Source: Deltaproteobacteria bacterium
GTDB lineage: Bacteria; SAR324; JACQKK01
Direction: 5' to 3'
Assembly: GCA_029858505.1 (NCBI GenBank)
Contig: JAOUEW010000004.1
Coordinates: 66,520-130,519 of the forward strand
Length of the DNA: 64,000 nucleotides
Shown here: one piece after another, positions 44,244 to 52,226 of the stretch
Numbering within the stretch: position 1 is the first letter of the stretch
Layout: each line of letters opens with the position of its first letter
Notes under the pieces: generated by a model
Seen by the model: only the letters and a program-made list of their open reading frames with translations
Told to the model about the DNA's origin: nothing
Database searches by the model: none
Translations under genes and position numbers: made by a program

Positions 44244-45059
44244 ATGAAGCGAAATATCATGTTTAAACCAATGGGAAAAATTTCCCAGATGCTGTTGTTG
44301 GCCCTGTGTCTGCTGGCGGCTGGCAACTTGGCTTGGGCCCAAGAGGGCGGCCCTGAGGTGGATGAAAAAGAAGGTGTTTTGCAAGCCGATGCCGACTCGC
44401 CTCAAATTTTGACGTCGGATTTGTCGAAGAAACAAACGGTCATTGATCCCCAGGTTTCGGCTACCTTTATTTTTGTAGATACCGACAACGTGACCCGCGT
44501 GGTGATTGACGGGGAAGAGCAGAAATTTACCCCCAGCGGCACGGTGATGATTACCAAGACCTTTACGTTGGAGCCGGATGTTCCCACCACCATCCGGGTG
44601 GCGGCTCAAGACGAAAAAGGCCATGTGCGCCAGCGGGCCTTTCGGGTGAAATACCTGCCCGACCACTGGCTGTTTGGGCGGATGCCAGCCTACGACCGCT
44701 GGGTGTATTCGGAATATATTTACGGCGGTACCGCGCTGCTCATGGGGGCCATTACCATGATGGAAATTGATACCATCAAAAAGTCCAATACCAAGCAGCA
44801 AGACTTGGTGAATCAGGCCAACAACGCCACCAACTTACAGACCCGGATTCAACTGAACAGCCAGGTGAATGCCGAGCAGCAAAAAGCGCTTTCCGCGGCG
44901 GGCGTGGCCGTGGTGACCATGGGCATTGGCACGGTTGCCGCCCTGTGGTTCTCTTATGATTGGTTCGATAAACCGGAAATAGATGATGAAATGGAACTGG
45001 TGCCTTACATGAATCCGGTGAACGGAGAAACCGGGGTGCTGTACGCCTATCGGTTCTGA
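44244..45059 (+). CDS. Exported protein of unknown function with membrane segments
   Basis: The 271-residue product starts with a signal peptide (hydrophobic core LLLALCLLAAGNLAWA, cleavage near residue 33). The first half is a small beta-rich domain (ATFIFVDTDNVTRVVIDGEEQKF, TFTLEPDVPTTIRVAAQD), which looks like an extracytoplasmic Ig-like or PEGA-like fold. Two hydrophobic segments follow (GGTALLMGAITMMEI and LSAAGVAVVTMGIGTVAALWF) around a Gln/Asn-rich helix. No family is recognised. The start at 44244 has AGGAG seven bases ahead. A strong terminator follows, so it is last in its transcript. Confidence 0.7.
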   Translation: MKRNIMFKPMGKISQMLLLALCLLAAGNLAWAQEGGPEVDEKEGVLQADADSPQILTSDLSKKQTVIDPQVSATFIFVDTDNVTRVVIDGEEQKFTPSGTVMITKTFTLEPDVPTTIRVAAQDEKGHVRQRAFRVKYLPDHWLFGRMPAYDRWVYSEYIYGGTALLMGAITMMEIDTIKKSNTKQQDLVNQANNATNLQTRIQLNSQVNAEQQKALSAAGVAVVTMGIGTVAALWFSYDWFDKPEIDDEMELVPYMNPVNGETGVLYAYRF

Positions 45060-45124
45060 TCATCTGCCGAGAGGATTTCATCACCCCTTGTGTTGGTTGC
45101 GGGGGGTGAATCCACCGGTTGCTC

Positions 45125-45155
45125 AAACCCCCGCCCAATGGCGGGGGTTTTTTTA
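45125..45155 (+). terminator. Rho-independent terminator
   Basis: AAACCCCCGCC (45125-45135) pairs perfectly with GGCGGGGGTTT (45140-45150) around a CAAT loop and runs into TTTTATT. It ends the transcript of the exported protein. Confidence 0.92.
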
Positions 45156-45160
45156 TTCCT

Positions 45161-45391
45161 CGAAGCCAACGGTTGGTCTTTTCATCCGATTAGAAAACTT
45201 AGCCTGAGCGGATGCAAGTGCGTAACTTGTCGGATTCGAGTGGTTTCCAAAAACACCCCTCCCTGCCGCCCTTCAGGCGGCTGTCCCTCCCCATCGTGGA
45301 GGGACAATACTCGAAGCCAACGGTGATTCGATACATCCGTTCGGAAAACAAAAACTGGACGGAAGCAAGCGCGTAACTTGTCGGATTCGAG
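45161..45391 (+). repeat. Compound repeat A-S-A: element A copies 3 and 4 around an S spacer
   Basis: Two 80-base A units (45161-45240 and 45312-45391) both begin CGAAGCCAACGGT and end GCGTAACTTGTCGGATTCGAG. Each has an internal hairpin at the same place with different but matching bases (ATCCG/CGGAT in copy 3, TCCGT/ACGGA in copy 4). The 71-base spacer S holds two hairpins: GCCGCC-CTTCA-GGCGGC and TCCCTCC ... GGAGGGA. With 51852-52079 this shows the A-S-A order is itself repeated. The rest of the 45060-45424 gap contains the terminator and nothing else. Confidence 0.85.
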
Positions 45392-45424
45392 TAAAGGATG
45401 GGGGCGGGAGACAGTGCCAACCGT

Positions 45425-47482
45425 TTATTCCTTGGGGCCAGGGGGGAATTCAGCGAAGACCGTGGTGCCGCCCCCCAGGCGGGACTCCACCCGGATGCTT
45501 CCTCCCTGGGCGGCCATCAGTTCTCGGCACAGGGGCAGGCCCAGCCCCGCGCCGGGTTCTCCACGGGAGCCAGCCATGGTGGTCTTCACGTCGTCGCGGA
45601 ACAAGTCTGGCAGCATGGCGGGGGGAATGCCCGGACCGGTGTCCGAGACCCGCAGGGTGTTGGGGTGGTTTTTGTCGAGGGATATGAGAATGGTATCTCC
45701 CGAATCGCAGAACTTCACCGCGTTGGAAACCAAGTTGCGCAGCACTTCGGTGAACATTTCCGGGTCGGCCCACAGGCGGTCATGGTCGGTGATGTCGGAC
45801 TTGAGGGTGATTCCCTTGCGTTCCACTTCCTCCCGGCGCAGCATCACTTCCTCCACCCGCGGCCAGATGGGAATCCATCCCATATCCACCGGCATTTTTC
45901 CGGTTTGCACCCGGTTCAGCTGCAGCAGGCTGTCCATGGTTTTCAAAAACTCTTGACCCCGGGCCCATACCCGGCTCACGGTTTCTTTCTGGGTGGGGCT
46001 TAAGGGGTTGTCTGGCTCCAGATCCAGGGTTTGGGTCATGGTGAGAATGGCAATCAGGGGAGACCGGATTTCTTGGGTGACCAGAAACACGAACCGGTCT
46101 TTGAAGCGGGTGGCCTGTTCGGTTTTTTCTCTGCGGCGTTCGGCCTGCTGAAAGGCTTCCTCGGCCTGTTGGTGGGCAATCTTTAGTTCCGCTTGGGCCT
46201 GTTTCAGCGCTTCATTTTCTTGGGCTTTGGCCAGGGATTCTTGCAGGTGCTGCAGGCCCATATCCTGGGCCAGAGATTTTTCGGTTTGCAGAATTTGCAC
46301 CCGCCAGGCCAGCGCCAGGGAAAACAGCACCATGTCTACCCCAATGCCCATTTTCAGGCTGTTCAGGGACCAACTGTTGGCGGGAATCCAGCCTTCGCTC
46401 ACCAGAATGATGCCCAGCCCCCCCAGCAGCAGAAAGAGATACCCCCCCAGGAACAGCCAAGTGTAACGCACCCCCCGTTGGACAAAATACAACCCATACC
46501 CCGCCACCATGACCACCGCCAGAAAGGCCACCAAAAAGTTTAAGTGGGCCAGCGTAATGTAATATTCCTGCCCAGAGAACCAGTCGGCCAGGGTGACCAG
46601 TTGAAACGCCAGGGTAACGGCCAGAATCAGGTCCAGCCCCAGAGAAGTTCGTTTCACCGGAGAGCCGACCTTGTGGGAAAAGCGGAAGAATAGCACCACC
46701 AGCCCCGAAAGCAGAAAGCCCCCCCACAATAAAAACAATTGATCGAGATCCCCGTGGTTGGGGTACAGCAACGGCCGGGCGTAACCGTCGAGCACCAGCT
46801 GCAAAAAGGCCGCCGTTAGAATGAGCAGCAGATACACCGCGTAAGTACGGTCCCGCAGTAGCAGCAACAGCACCAGGTTGTAGATCACCATGGTTCCGAG
46901 CAGGCCGTAAAACAGCCCAAACACCCGGGCTTCTCTTACGCTGTGCTGGCGGAAGGCCTCTTCGTCAAACATGACCAGGGGAAGAATGACCCCCGAGCGG
47001 CCCTGGGCCCTCAGAAAAAATCGGTAGGTTTCTCCCGCTTTCAGCGGCAGGCGAAAGTAAATGCCGGGGTGAACGAAGGGCTGGTTTCCCTGGGGCAGAA
47101 TGCTGCCCAGGGAAAGGTGTTCCGTTTTGCCGCCGGGATGGGCGACGTACAAGTCCACCCGCTCCAGGGTGGGGATGATGTCCAGAATCCAGACGGGTTT
47201 GGTGGATTGGTTCTGCACCTCCCAGGCCACCCAATAGGCCGAGCGGGTGATGCCGAAATTGGGATTGACCCCCTGGTAGGGTTGAAACCGCTGGGCGGCG
47301 GCACCTTGGGAAACATCCTGGAAGGTCAGGGTTTCCTGGGGGTCTTCCAGCACCCGCAGGTGCTGCCCCAGGCGGTTCTCCTCCAGTGCGTCGGTTAACC
47401 GAACCGCTGCCGACTGGCCTAGGGCCGGAGAGGCCATCAGAGCGAGAAGAATAACCCAAGAAAAAATGCGATCCGAAGCCAC
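45425..47482 (-). CDS. 7TMR-DISM sensor kinase lacking the phospho-acceptor histidine
   Basis: The protein has a signal peptide (ILLALMASPALGQ), an extracytoplasmic 7TMR-DISM extracellular domain (about 30-170), seven membrane helices (about 185-390), a coiled coil and a HisKA/HATPase_c module. The H-box reads FLVTQEIRSPL: Gln470 stands where the phospho-acceptor His should be (codon CAA, 46073-46075). The ATP site looks intact (NLVSNAVKF, DTGPGIPP, GAGLGLPLC). The tandem gene upstream has a normal His. It may be a pseudokinase, phosphatase or hetero-dimer partner of the neighbour. A GTG start (47482) gives a clean signal peptide; the frame is open to 47614. Confidence 0.88.
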   Translation of the reverse strand: MASDRIFSWVILLALMASPALGQSAAVRLTDALEENRLGQHLRVLEDPQETLTFQDVSQGAAAQRFQPYQGVNPNFGITRSAYWVAWEVQNQSTKPVWILDIIPTLERVDLYVAHPGGKTEHLSLGSILPQGNQPFVHPGIYFRLPLKAGETYRFFLRAQGRSGVILPLVMFDEEAFRQHSVREARVFGLFYGLLGTMVIYNLVLLLLLRDRTYAVYLLLILTAAFLQLVLDGYARPLLYPNHGDLDQLFLLWGGFLLSGLVVLFFRFSHKVGSPVKRTSLGLDLILAVTLAFQLVTLADWFSGQEYYITLAHLNFLVAFLAVVMVAGYGLYFVQRGVRYTWLFLGGYLFLLLGGLGIILVSEGWIPANSWSLNSLKMGIGVDMVLFSLALAWRVQILQTEKSLAQDMGLQHLQESLAKAQENEALKQAQAELKIAHQQAEEAFQQAERRREKTEQATRFKDRFVFLVTQEIRSPLIAILTMTQTLDLEPDNPLSPTQKETVSRVWARGQEFLKTMDSLLQLNRVQTGKMPVDMGWIPIWPRVEEVMLRREEVERKGITLKSDITDHDRLWADPEMFTEVLRNLVSNAVKFCDSGDTILISLDKNHPNTLRVSDTGPGIPPAMLPDLFRDDVKTTMAGSRGEPGAGLGLPLCRELMAAQGGSIRVESRLGGGTTVFAEFPPGPKE

Positions 47483-47650
47483 GTCACTCGTTGGGGAAAA
47501 TATATCGAAAGAAATGGGATGACTGTTTGGACAAAGAATGCCTCTTTTTGACCAAAAAGGCCAGGAGGGAAGAGAAACCGATGCCCCATGTTTCCGGAGA
47601 AACAACTTGGTCAATAAAACGGCAGGAAATGGTGAAACCCCGGAGAATCG

Positions 47651-47695
47651 GTTTTACGGGTTTTACGGGTTTTACGGGTTTGACGGGTTGGACGG
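47651..47695. repeat. Five 9-base tandem repeats over a kinase stop codon
   Basis: Units on the plus strand are GTTTTACGG three times, then GTTTGACGG and GTTGGACGG. The stop codon of the minus-strand kinase gene (47672-47674) lies in unit 3, and the repeats encode its last residues SNPSNP. Confidence 0.9.
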
Positions 47696-49735
47696 GGGCG
47701 GGAAGAAGACGGTGAACACCGTGCCCTTCCCAGGGTGAGAGTCTACCGACAGGGTGCCCCCGTGGGCCGCCACGATTTCGTGGCACAGCGGCAGCCCCAG
47801 GCCGGTGCCGGGCTCTCCGGCGGTGCCGGGGGTAGAGGTTTTCACATCGTGGCGGAACAGGTTTGGAATGCGTTCGGGAGCGATGCCCAGGCCGTTGTCT
47901 TCCACCGTCAGGCAGCCGGGGTGCCTGTTAGAGGCCTTCACCCATACCTGACCCCCCGCCGAAGAAAACTTGATGGCGTTGGTGACCAAGTTCTGGGCCA
48001 GCTCGAACACCAGGGCCGGGTCTCCATACATTCGCACGCCGTCCTCCATTTCCATGTGCAGGGTCACGCCCTTTTCCTGGGCCATAAATCCCAAAAAGCC
48101 CACTTCTTCCAGGGTTTCCTTGGCGTTGAACCATTTTTTTTCGGGCACAATCGAGCCGGTTTGCAGCCGGTTCAAGCTCAGCAATGCCTCGACCATATGG
48201 ATGAAATGGTTGGTGCGGGTCATCACCCGGCCCAGGGTTTCTTTTTGGTGGGGGCTTAAGGGGTGCTCTGGCTCCATGTCTAGGGTGCTGGCCAGCCCCA
48301 GAATGGCGCTCATGGGGGCCCGCAGGTCGTGGGCCACCAGCGACACGAACTTGTCTTTGGTTTGGGTGGCGGCCTCGGCTTGTTCTTTGGCTTTTACCAG
48401 CAAGGCCTGGGTCCGGCGCAGTTCTTCGTTTTCGTCGGCTTGGGCCCACAGGGTTTTCAGGTGGTTGTTGGCCGCCACCTGGGCGGTGCGGGCGGCACGC
48501 ACCGCCAGGGCCTGCCCGGCGCGGGCCAGGTTCACCTGCCCAGCCAGCGCCAGGGAGAACAGCACCGTTTCCAAGGCCCCCCCGATTTTGAACATTTGCA
48601 AAATCATGAAATGGAACGGAATGACACCCATCATGCCGAACAGAAACACCAAGTGAAAGGTGACGAACCCGGCCTTGGCCGCCATGAAATAGCGGGCGGG
48701 GCGGTGGCCATGGGCCACCGACATGCCCCCCAGCACCATTACCCCCAGCAGCATGATGACCGTGGCCCACAGCCCCGGCAGCAGCACCATCTCGTGGCCA
48801 AAACGGGCCATCCACCAGTCGGTGAGGACCCCGGCGGTACCTAGGAACCACAGCCAGGCCAGCCGCCCCAGCCAGGGGTCCAGCTTGGGGTGGTTGATTT
48901 TGGTGGCCAGAAATTCTCTGGAAAACATAATCAGCACGCCCATAAACAGGGTGTTTAACCCCATCATGGCGTGGATGGTGTATTCCGTTTTGTCTGGCCA
49001 CAGCAGGGCATAGGCATAGCCGTCTTGCACAAAGGCCCCCAGCCCCAGCAGCAAAATGGCCCCGGTGTAATACAAGTAAATTCTGTCGTGGAGCTGCCAA
49101 TACACAAACAGGCTGTACAGGGCCATCACCGCCATCAGGCCGTAAAAGGCCCCCATGGCCATGTTTTCCCAAAACGATTGGGAATAAAACGCCTGGTTCG
49201 ATTCCACCCAGCCGTCCAGTTCCAGCCAGTCCCCCGCCGATTCGGCCCGCAGGTAAATCTCTACCTCCTCCCCGTTCATCAGGGAAAAGGGAAACACGAT
49301 GCTGGGGGTTTTCAGCGGGCGGTCTTCAAAGGGATAGCCCACCCCAGAGCGAAAGGCCTGGACTGCCCCCCTGGGGGAGCGGATGTACAGGTTCACCTTG
49401 CTCAGGTGAGGCAGGGCCATTCTCAGGGTCCACAGGTTTTCCGAGGAGCGGTTGGCGGCCCGCCAGCGGATCCAGTGGGGGTGCTGGGCCAGACCAAAAT
49501 TCAGCCCCATTTTTTGGGGGGGCTGAAAGCGGCCGACATATTCTGGGGAGGATACTTGGGTGAAGGTCAGGTTTCCATCGGGGTCTTCCAGCACTTCGGC
49601 ATAGGCGGCAATGGGGTAACTGCCCGCCATAGACAAATCCATCACCGGGAACTGCCCCCAAGCCGTGCCGAAAGACAGCCCCAGGGCCATTCCAGCCAGC
49701 CAGCCCAGCGTTTTGGTTGCCCAGGAAGAAGTCAT
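47672..49735 (-). CDS. 7TMR-DISM sensor histidine kinase
   Basis: The 687-residue protein has a signal peptide (cleavage after AWGQ, about 28), a 7TMR-DISM extracellular domain (about 35-180), seven membrane helices (about 190-395), a coiled coil with AKEQAEAATQTKDKF, HisKA with H469 in LVAHDLRAPMS, and HATPase_c (NLVTNAIKF, EDNGLGIAP, GTGLGLPLC). It should sense an external ligand, often a carbohydrate or other small molecule in this receptor class. It is the intact tandem paralogue of the downstream kinase that has lost its His. Its C-terminal PPSNPSNP is produced by a 9-base tandem repeat. No regulator gene is adjacent. Confidence 0.93.
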   Translation of the reverse strand: MTSSWATKTLGWLAGMALGLSFGTAWGQFPVMDLSMAGSYPIAAYAEVLEDPDGNLTFTQVSSPEYVGRFQPPQKMGLNFGLAQHPHWIRWRAANRSSENLWTLRMALPHLSKVNLYIRSPRGAVQAFRSGVGYPFEDRPLKTPSIVFPFSLMNGEEVEIYLRAESAGDWLELDGWVESNQAFYSQSFWENMAMGAFYGLMAVMALYSLFVYWQLHDRIYLYYTGAILLLGLGAFVQDGYAYALLWPDKTEYTIHAMMGLNTLFMGVLIMFSREFLATKINHPKLDPWLGRLAWLWFLGTAGVLTDWWMARFGHEMVLLPGLWATVIMLLGVMVLGGMSVAHGHRPARYFMAAKAGFVTFHLVFLFGMMGVIPFHFMILQMFKIGGALETVLFSLALAGQVNLARAGQALAVRAARTAQVAANNHLKTLWAQADENEELRRTQALLVKAKEQAEAATQTKDKFVSLVAHDLRAPMSAILGLASTLDMEPEHPLSPHQKETLGRVMTRTNHFIHMVEALLSLNRLQTGSIVPEKKWFNAKETLEEVGFLGFMAQEKGVTLHMEMEDGVRMYGDPALVFELAQNLVTNAIKFSSAGGQVWVKASNRHPGCLTVEDNGLGIAPERIPNLFRHDVKTSTPGTAGEPGTGLGLPLCHEIVAAHGGTLSVDSHPGKGTVFTVFFPPPSNPSNP

Positions 49736-49783
49736 ATTCCTTGGCTCAGGGGTAGAAACAAAGCGGTGAAAAGGATGCGGGGA

Positions 49784-50380
49784 TTATACGATTTCCGCGC
49801 CGGCAGCCCCCATTTCTTGAAACGCTTTTTCTCCATCTCCGGGCTGAAGGTTGACCGCCCGGCAGCCTGCTTTGAGCACTTTCACTTGAAAACCGTATCG
49901 CAGGGCGTCCAGCACGGTGAACTTCACGCAATAATCAGTGGCAAGCCCGGCCACGGTCAGGCGGGTCACGCCTTCATCCAGCAAAAAGTTCCGTAAGCCC
50001 GTTTCGTGAATCTTGTCGTTGTCCAAAAACCCGCTGTAACTATCCACCATGGGCAGGGTGCCCTTGCGGAAGACGTTGTCGGTGGGAAGGCGGGTTAGCT
50101 TTGGGTGAAACTCGGCCCCGGTGCTGTTTTGCACGCAGTGGTCGGGCCACAACACCTGCTGTTGGGCCCCCAGGGGCACCAGGTCATACACTTGCTTTCC
50201 GGGGTGGGCGCTGGCGAAACTTTTGTGCCCCGCCGGGTGCCAGTCTTGGGTCAGCACCACCCGCTTGAACGAACCCCGGGCGGCGTTGATCACTGGCACC
50301 ACCAAGTCGCCCTCTGGCACGGCCAGGGCACCCCCAGGGCAAAAGTCGTTCTGCACGTCTACAATAATCAAGGCTTCCAT
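49784..50380 (-). CDS. pncA: Nicotinamidase
   Basis: PncA deamidates nicotinamide to nicotinate for NAD recycling. The 198-residue protein contains the catalytic triad D8 (VDVQNDF), K106 (FRKGT) and C151 (DYCVKFT), plus the metal-binding DWHPAGH (D46, H48) and WPDHC (H81) motifs. MEALIIVDVQ is the family start; an upstream Met four codons earlier is less likely. It stands alone on the minus strand, with 212 bases to the next gene upstream. Confidence 0.95.
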   Translation of the reverse strand: MEALIIVDVQNDFCPGGALAVPEGDLVVPVINAARGSFKRVVLTQDWHPAGHKSFASAHPGKQVYDLVPLGAQQQVLWPDHCVQNSTGAEFHPKLTRLPTDNVFRKGTLPMVDSYSGFLDNDKIHETGLRNFLLDEGVTRLTVAGLATDYCVKFTVLDALRYGFQVKVLKAGCRAVNLQPGDGEKAFQEMGAAGAEIV

Positions 50381-50592
50381 GGCAGGGACCAATCATTGGA
50401 GGACAAAAGCGAAATAGATAACGATAAAGTTGGCGTATAGAAAGAAAAATAAAAAGTACGGGTATATGAAAGATATACGAAATAGGGTCTCTGAATAGGA
50501 TACGGGGAGCCGGAAAGAAGGGCAACGGGTGCCCCCGAAAGCCCCCTTCTTTCCGGCATAGTTGGGAATGTCACGGTGACAAGGATGAACCC

Positions 50593-51081
50593 TTAGAACG
50601 CAAGGCCCGCCGCAAAAATCCCTGGGCGAAAGCCCAGGTCAATGACCAAGTCGGAATCTTCCACGAACACCCGATAGCCAATGGCATAGGCGTATTGATC
50701 TAGAACGGGGGTTTTGGTTGGGCAGTATGTCGGGAGGTCTTCGTAAGTCGTGTCGGCTTTCATCACCCCCAGATACAGGCTATCTTTTTTATTCCCCGAG
50801 CCGTAATACAGCAGTGTTCCCACCGTTTGCACTTCCATGTAAGAACACCCCGCGGGATTGGTATATCCTCCCCCGTGATAGAATTTCACCATGGCGTATC
50901 TCACCGCCACGTGGCTATAGCTGAGTTCGACCTCGGAACTGGGGAACCACCCCGCTGGCAGCGCGTAGAAGCCAACCCCTAAACCACTGCCAGAGGAATC
51001 GTCTTCTCCCATGGAGGGAGACGCCAGCACACACATCATTCCGATCATCAATGCCAGACCCCACTTGCGAAAGATTTTCAT
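50593..51081 (-). CDS. Exported protein, possible small outer-membrane barrel (paralogue of next gene)
   Basis: The 162-residue precursor has a signal peptide (MKIFRKWGLALMIGMMCVLASPSMG). The mature part is beta-rich with alternating residues and ends DLGFRPGIFAAGLAF, with a C-terminal Phe as in outer-membrane beta-barrels. It shares an order of motifs with the gene at 51134-51733: VGTLLYYGSGNKKDSLYLGV against VGSLVYYAAGNRSDSLYLGV, and YAYAIGYRVFVED against YAYILGYRIFIED. AAGGA precedes the ATG by six bases. The family is unknown to me. A conserved Cys pair (GCSYMEV ... TYCPTK) may form a disulfide. Confidence 0.75.
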   Translation of the reverse strand: MKIFRKWGLALMIGMMCVLASPSMGEDDSSGSGLGVGFYALPAGWFPSSEVELSYSHVAVRYAMVKFYHGGGYTNPAGCSYMEVQTVGTLLYYGSGNKKDSLYLGVMKADTTYEDLPTYCPTKTPVLDQYAYAIGYRVFVEDSDLVIDLGFRPGIFAAGLAF

Positions 51082-51133
51082 GGCGGATCCTTTTTTTAGG
51101 TTAGATGAAAATGTGTGAGAAGTTGAGTATGGA

Positions 51134-51733
51134 TTAGAATGCCAACCCCATCCCGAGATAACCAGGGCGGAATCCAATATCCAGGGTCATGATGGTGTCT
51201 TCGATGAAAATTCGGTATCCCAAAATGTAGGCGTACTGCGCTTTTTTGTTGGTCTTGGTGCCGCAGTTTTTAACGTTGCTATACGCAATGTTGTAATCCG
51301 CCACGCCAAGATACAGGCTGTCCGATCTGTTTCCCGCCGCGTAATAGACCAGTGAACCCACGGTATAGGTTTCATCATAGGTGCAAGTTGGCCCAAAAAA
51401 AGCGTGAGAATCATAATGGTTCTTCCACTTGGAAAACCGTAAACCAGCCTTGCGATAATTGAATTCAATTTCAGAACTGAGGTCTTTCCCCAAGGGAAGA
51501 GCCACCAGGGAAAACCCAAATGAATTCCCAGAAGAGGTGGGTTTTTTCTCAGGCTGAGGTTCTGTTTGGGTTGTTGGGGTTTGGGTAGGAGAAGTTTGGT
51601 TAGCGGGTGTTTGGGCCGCGGGCTGCTCAGGGGTGGTTTGCTGTCCCCAGGCGGTCGTGGAGAGCGAAAGAAGGCAACCCAAAACCCATGCCATTGTCCA
51701 CGTCATGGACCAGTCGCGAATGCTGTGGCGCAT
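51134..51733 (-). CDS. Exported protein, possible small outer-membrane barrel (paralogue)
   Basis: The 199-residue precursor has a signal peptide (MAWVLGCLLSLSTTAWGQ), a Gln/Thr/Pro-rich linker of about 35 residues, and a beta-rich domain ending DIGFRPGYLGMGLAF with C-terminal Phe. It is a tandem paralogue of the gene 53 bases downstream, sharing the SDSLYLGV, YILGYRIF and FRPG motifs and a Cys pair (TCTYDE, KNCGTK). AAGGAA precedes the ATG. Function unknown; a surface or periplasmic role is inferred from export and the C-terminal signature. Confidence 0.75.
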   Translation of the reverse strand: MRHSIRDWSMTWTMAWVLGCLLSLSTTAWGQQTTPEQPAAQTPANQTSPTQTPTTQTEPQPEKKPTSSGNSFGFSLVALPLGKDLSSEIEFNYRKAGLRFSKWKNHYDSHAFFGPTCTYDETYTVGSLVYYAAGNRSDSLYLGVADYNIAYSNVKNCGTKTNKKAQYAYILGYRIFIEDTIMTLDIGFRPGYLGMGLAF

Positions 51734-52226
51734 ACGTTTCCTTGAAAGAAGTGGAAAATGTTGGATGCGTTGCAAGGCGGAGGGTAAAAAAATTTCCCCC
51801 TCGTACTTATTCTATCTCACGCTACTCGGGTTCGTCAAAAATCCCCCTACTCGAAGCCATCGGTGATTCTTTAAATTGGCTCAGAACATATAAACTGGAC
51901 GGAAGCAAACGCATCACACTGGGGCTTCGAGCGAATCCCCCAAAACACCCCACCCTGGCGGCTGCGCCGCCTGTCCCTCCCCGATGGGAAGGGACAATAC
52001 TCGAATCCACTGGTTATTCTCTCCAACTGTTTAGTTGATTCAGCCGGACGGAAGCAAGCGTATCACTTTTCGGATTCGTTTTAATCCCCTTCCCATCGGG
52101 GAGGGGATGCCTGCGTAGCAGGCAGGGGTTGGGTGCTGTGAACGCCGGGAGGAAAAAAATCACTTCCCCCCCCCGGCTTCGAGTGTGGCGATTGTCATTC
52201 TGTCTTTAAAAGCCGAAGATGCGGTC
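51734..52226. other. Intergenic region carrying an A-S-A-S' repeat array
   Basis: These 493 bases hold no gene. Apart from the array at 51852-52130, the right end (52172-52183, GGCTTCGAGT) is a short fragment of an A-element end directly before the AddB-like gene. A GTG start at 52185 would lie immediately after that fragment, so the ATG at 52227 is more likely the true start. Confidence 0.6.
51852..52130 (+). repeat. Compound repeat A-S-A-S': element A copies 5 and 6
   Basis: Copy 5 (51852-51931, 80 bases) has ends CGAAGCC/GGCTTCG; copy 6 (52002-52079) has CGAATCC/GGATTCG, a compensatory change that keeps the end pairing. Both share GGACGGAAGCAA. The spacer (51932-52001) repeats the 45241-45311 spacer with matching changes in its stems (GGCGGCTGCGCCGCC; TCCC ... 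GGGA). After copy 6 a reversed S follows: CCCCTTCCC (52086) with GGGGAGGGG, then TGCCTG with CAGGCA. Confidence 0.85.

Noticed and set aside
45161-45391. Alternating repeat-spacer pattern resembling a minimal CRISPR array.
   Set aside because: The 'spacer' is itself conserved between the two arrays, repeats are 80 bases and diverged, and no cas genes are present.
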